Shown here: positions 13,006 to 13,599 of the stretch, one piece after another
How the letters are laid out: each line of letters opens with the position of its first letter
Numbering within the stretch: the first letter of the stretch is position 1
DNA from: Scatosoma sp045652965
GTDB taxonomy: Bacteria; Bacillota; Clostridia; Christensenellales; Borkfalkiaceae
NCBI GenBank assembly: GCA_045652965.1
Contig: JAZOLI010000122.1
Location: forward strand, 1 to 13,599
DNA: 13,599 nucleotides
Reading direction: 5' to 3'
Notes under the pieces: model-generated
The model's database searches: none
Seen by the model: the letters and a program-made list of their open reading frames with translations, nothing else
What the model was told of the DNA's origin: nothing
Translations under genes and position numbers: made by a program

Positions 13006-13599
13006 ATGTTAGAAATCAAAAATTTAACGAAAGCATACGGTGAAAAAAAGGCGGTCGACGACGTAAGTTTGCACATTCAAAAGGGTGAAATTTACGGTTT
13101 TATCGGGCACAACGGCGCAGGGAAAACGACGACGCTCAAAGCGTGCTGTGGGCTTTTGGGTTTTGAAAAAGGCGAAATTTATGTGGACGGCGTTTCGATC
13201 AAAGAAAACCCGCTTGCGTGCAAACAAAAGATTGCCTACGTTCCCGACAATCCCGATCTCTATGCGTTTATGACGGGCGTGCAATATTTAAATTTCGTAG
13301 GCGACGTTTATAAAGTGGAAAGCGGCGCTAGGCAGGAGAAAATCCATAAATACGCCGATTTGTTTGAGCTTACCGAAAGTTTAGCGATGCCGATCGGCGC
13401 GTATTCGCACGGTATGAAACAAAAGCTTGCGCTCATTGCCGCGCTTATGCACGAACCCAAGCTTATGATTATGGACGAACCGTTCGTGGGGCTTGATCCC
13501 AAGGCGGCGCACACGGTAAAGCAAATTATGCGCGAGCTTTGCAATCAAGGTTCGGCGATCTTCTTTTCCACGCACGTTTTGGAAGTGGCGGAAAAGCTT
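13006..13599 (+). CDS. ABC-2-type transporter ATP-binding protein (3'-partial)
   Basis: The first 198 residues of an ABC ATPase, cut by the end of the window. Visible motifs are Walker A GHNGAGKTTTLKA (near 37-44), a Q-loop region replaced by IAYVPDNPDLYAFMTG, signature YSHGMKQKLALIAAL, Walker B LMIMDEPFVGLDP, and H-loop FFSTHVLEVAEKL at the very end. The PDNPDLY wording and the SHGMKQK signature are typical of stand-alone ATPases paired with a separate ABC-2 membrane protein (CcmA/YtrB-like group), which should lie just beyond the window. The ATG at 13006 follows AAAGGAG with good spacing. Substrate and direction cannot be read; drug, bacteriocin or lipid export are common roles for the group. 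Confidence 0.92.
   Translation, partial: MLEIKNLTKAYGEKKAVDDVSLHIQKGEIYGFIGHNGAGKTTTLKACCGLLGFEKGEIYVDGVSIKENPLACKQKIAYVPDNPDLYAFMTGVQYLNFVGDVYKVESGARQEKIHKYADLFELTESLAMPIGAYSHGMKQKLALIAALMHEPKLMIMDEPFVGLDPKAAHTVKQIMRELCNQGSAIFFSTHVLEVAEKL

Noticed and set aside
1..13599. Mobile elements, CRISPR arrays, phage, toxin-antitoxin or tRNA genes
   Set aside because: I found no spaced direct repeats, transposase or integrase motifs, att-like repeats, or tRNA cloverleaf on either strand.

Overview
The window reads as chromosome of a low-to-moderate GC, monoderm Bacillota (Clostridia-like) bacterium. The support is strong AGGAG-type ribosome binding sites, sigma-A promoters with 17-bp spacers, a lipoprotein-type amino-acid binding protein, a YhaO/YhaN-like SbcD/SbcC pair, a heterodimeric ABC exporter of the TM287/288 (BmrCD) kind, and a Listeria-Bacteroides-repeat surface protein. 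An uncultured gut clostridial lineage is a reasonable guess, but nothing here fixes the taxon. There are no rRNA, tRNA, CRISPR, IS or phage genes, and no gene-free stretch longer than 300 bases.

Layout. (a) 2-1567 (+): 3' end of a large secreted repeat protein. Its frame is broken by one in-frame TAG at 677-679, beyond which the same frame stays open with clear family homology. It ends at a GAAA-loop terminator (1608-1642). (b) 1691-4209 (+): two overlapping genes for an Mre11/SbcD-type nuclease and a very short Rad50/SbcC/YhaN-type ATPase, from their own extended -10 promoter. The ATPase has a predicted membrane hairpin where SbcC/Rad50 would have a zinc hook. (c) 4321-8081 (+): two overlapping genes for a heterodimeric ABC exporter, from a perfect TTGACA-N17-TATAAT promoter; a bidirectional hairpin terminator follows at 8123-8155. 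(d) 11554 down to 8157 (-): an amino-acid uptake operon (lipoprotein, permease, ATPase) continuing into a PHP-family (HisJ-like) phosphatase and a small DUF7336-like protein. A perfect 13-bp hairpin separates the binding-protein gene from the permease gene. (e) 11784-12914 (+): tgt, tRNA-guanine transglycosylase, from a divergent promoter. (f) 13006-13599 (+, cut by the window end): ATPase of an ABC-2-type transporter, whose promoter is overlaid by two inverted repeats that look like a terminator/operator arrangement.

Working together: the exporter subunits are complementary, since one carries the degenerate Walker B and H-loop and the other carries the matching degenerate signature, giving one degenerate and one consensus ATP site. 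The nuclease and ATPase should form one DNA-end-processing complex, possibly at the membrane. The uptake operon imports a polar amino acid; the phosphatase and small protein behind it may act in the same physiology, but this is inference. I see mostly ordinary housekeeping and transport genes. The items most worth a second look are the in-frame TAG, the shortened membrane-hairpin ATPase, and the hairpin/operator sites.
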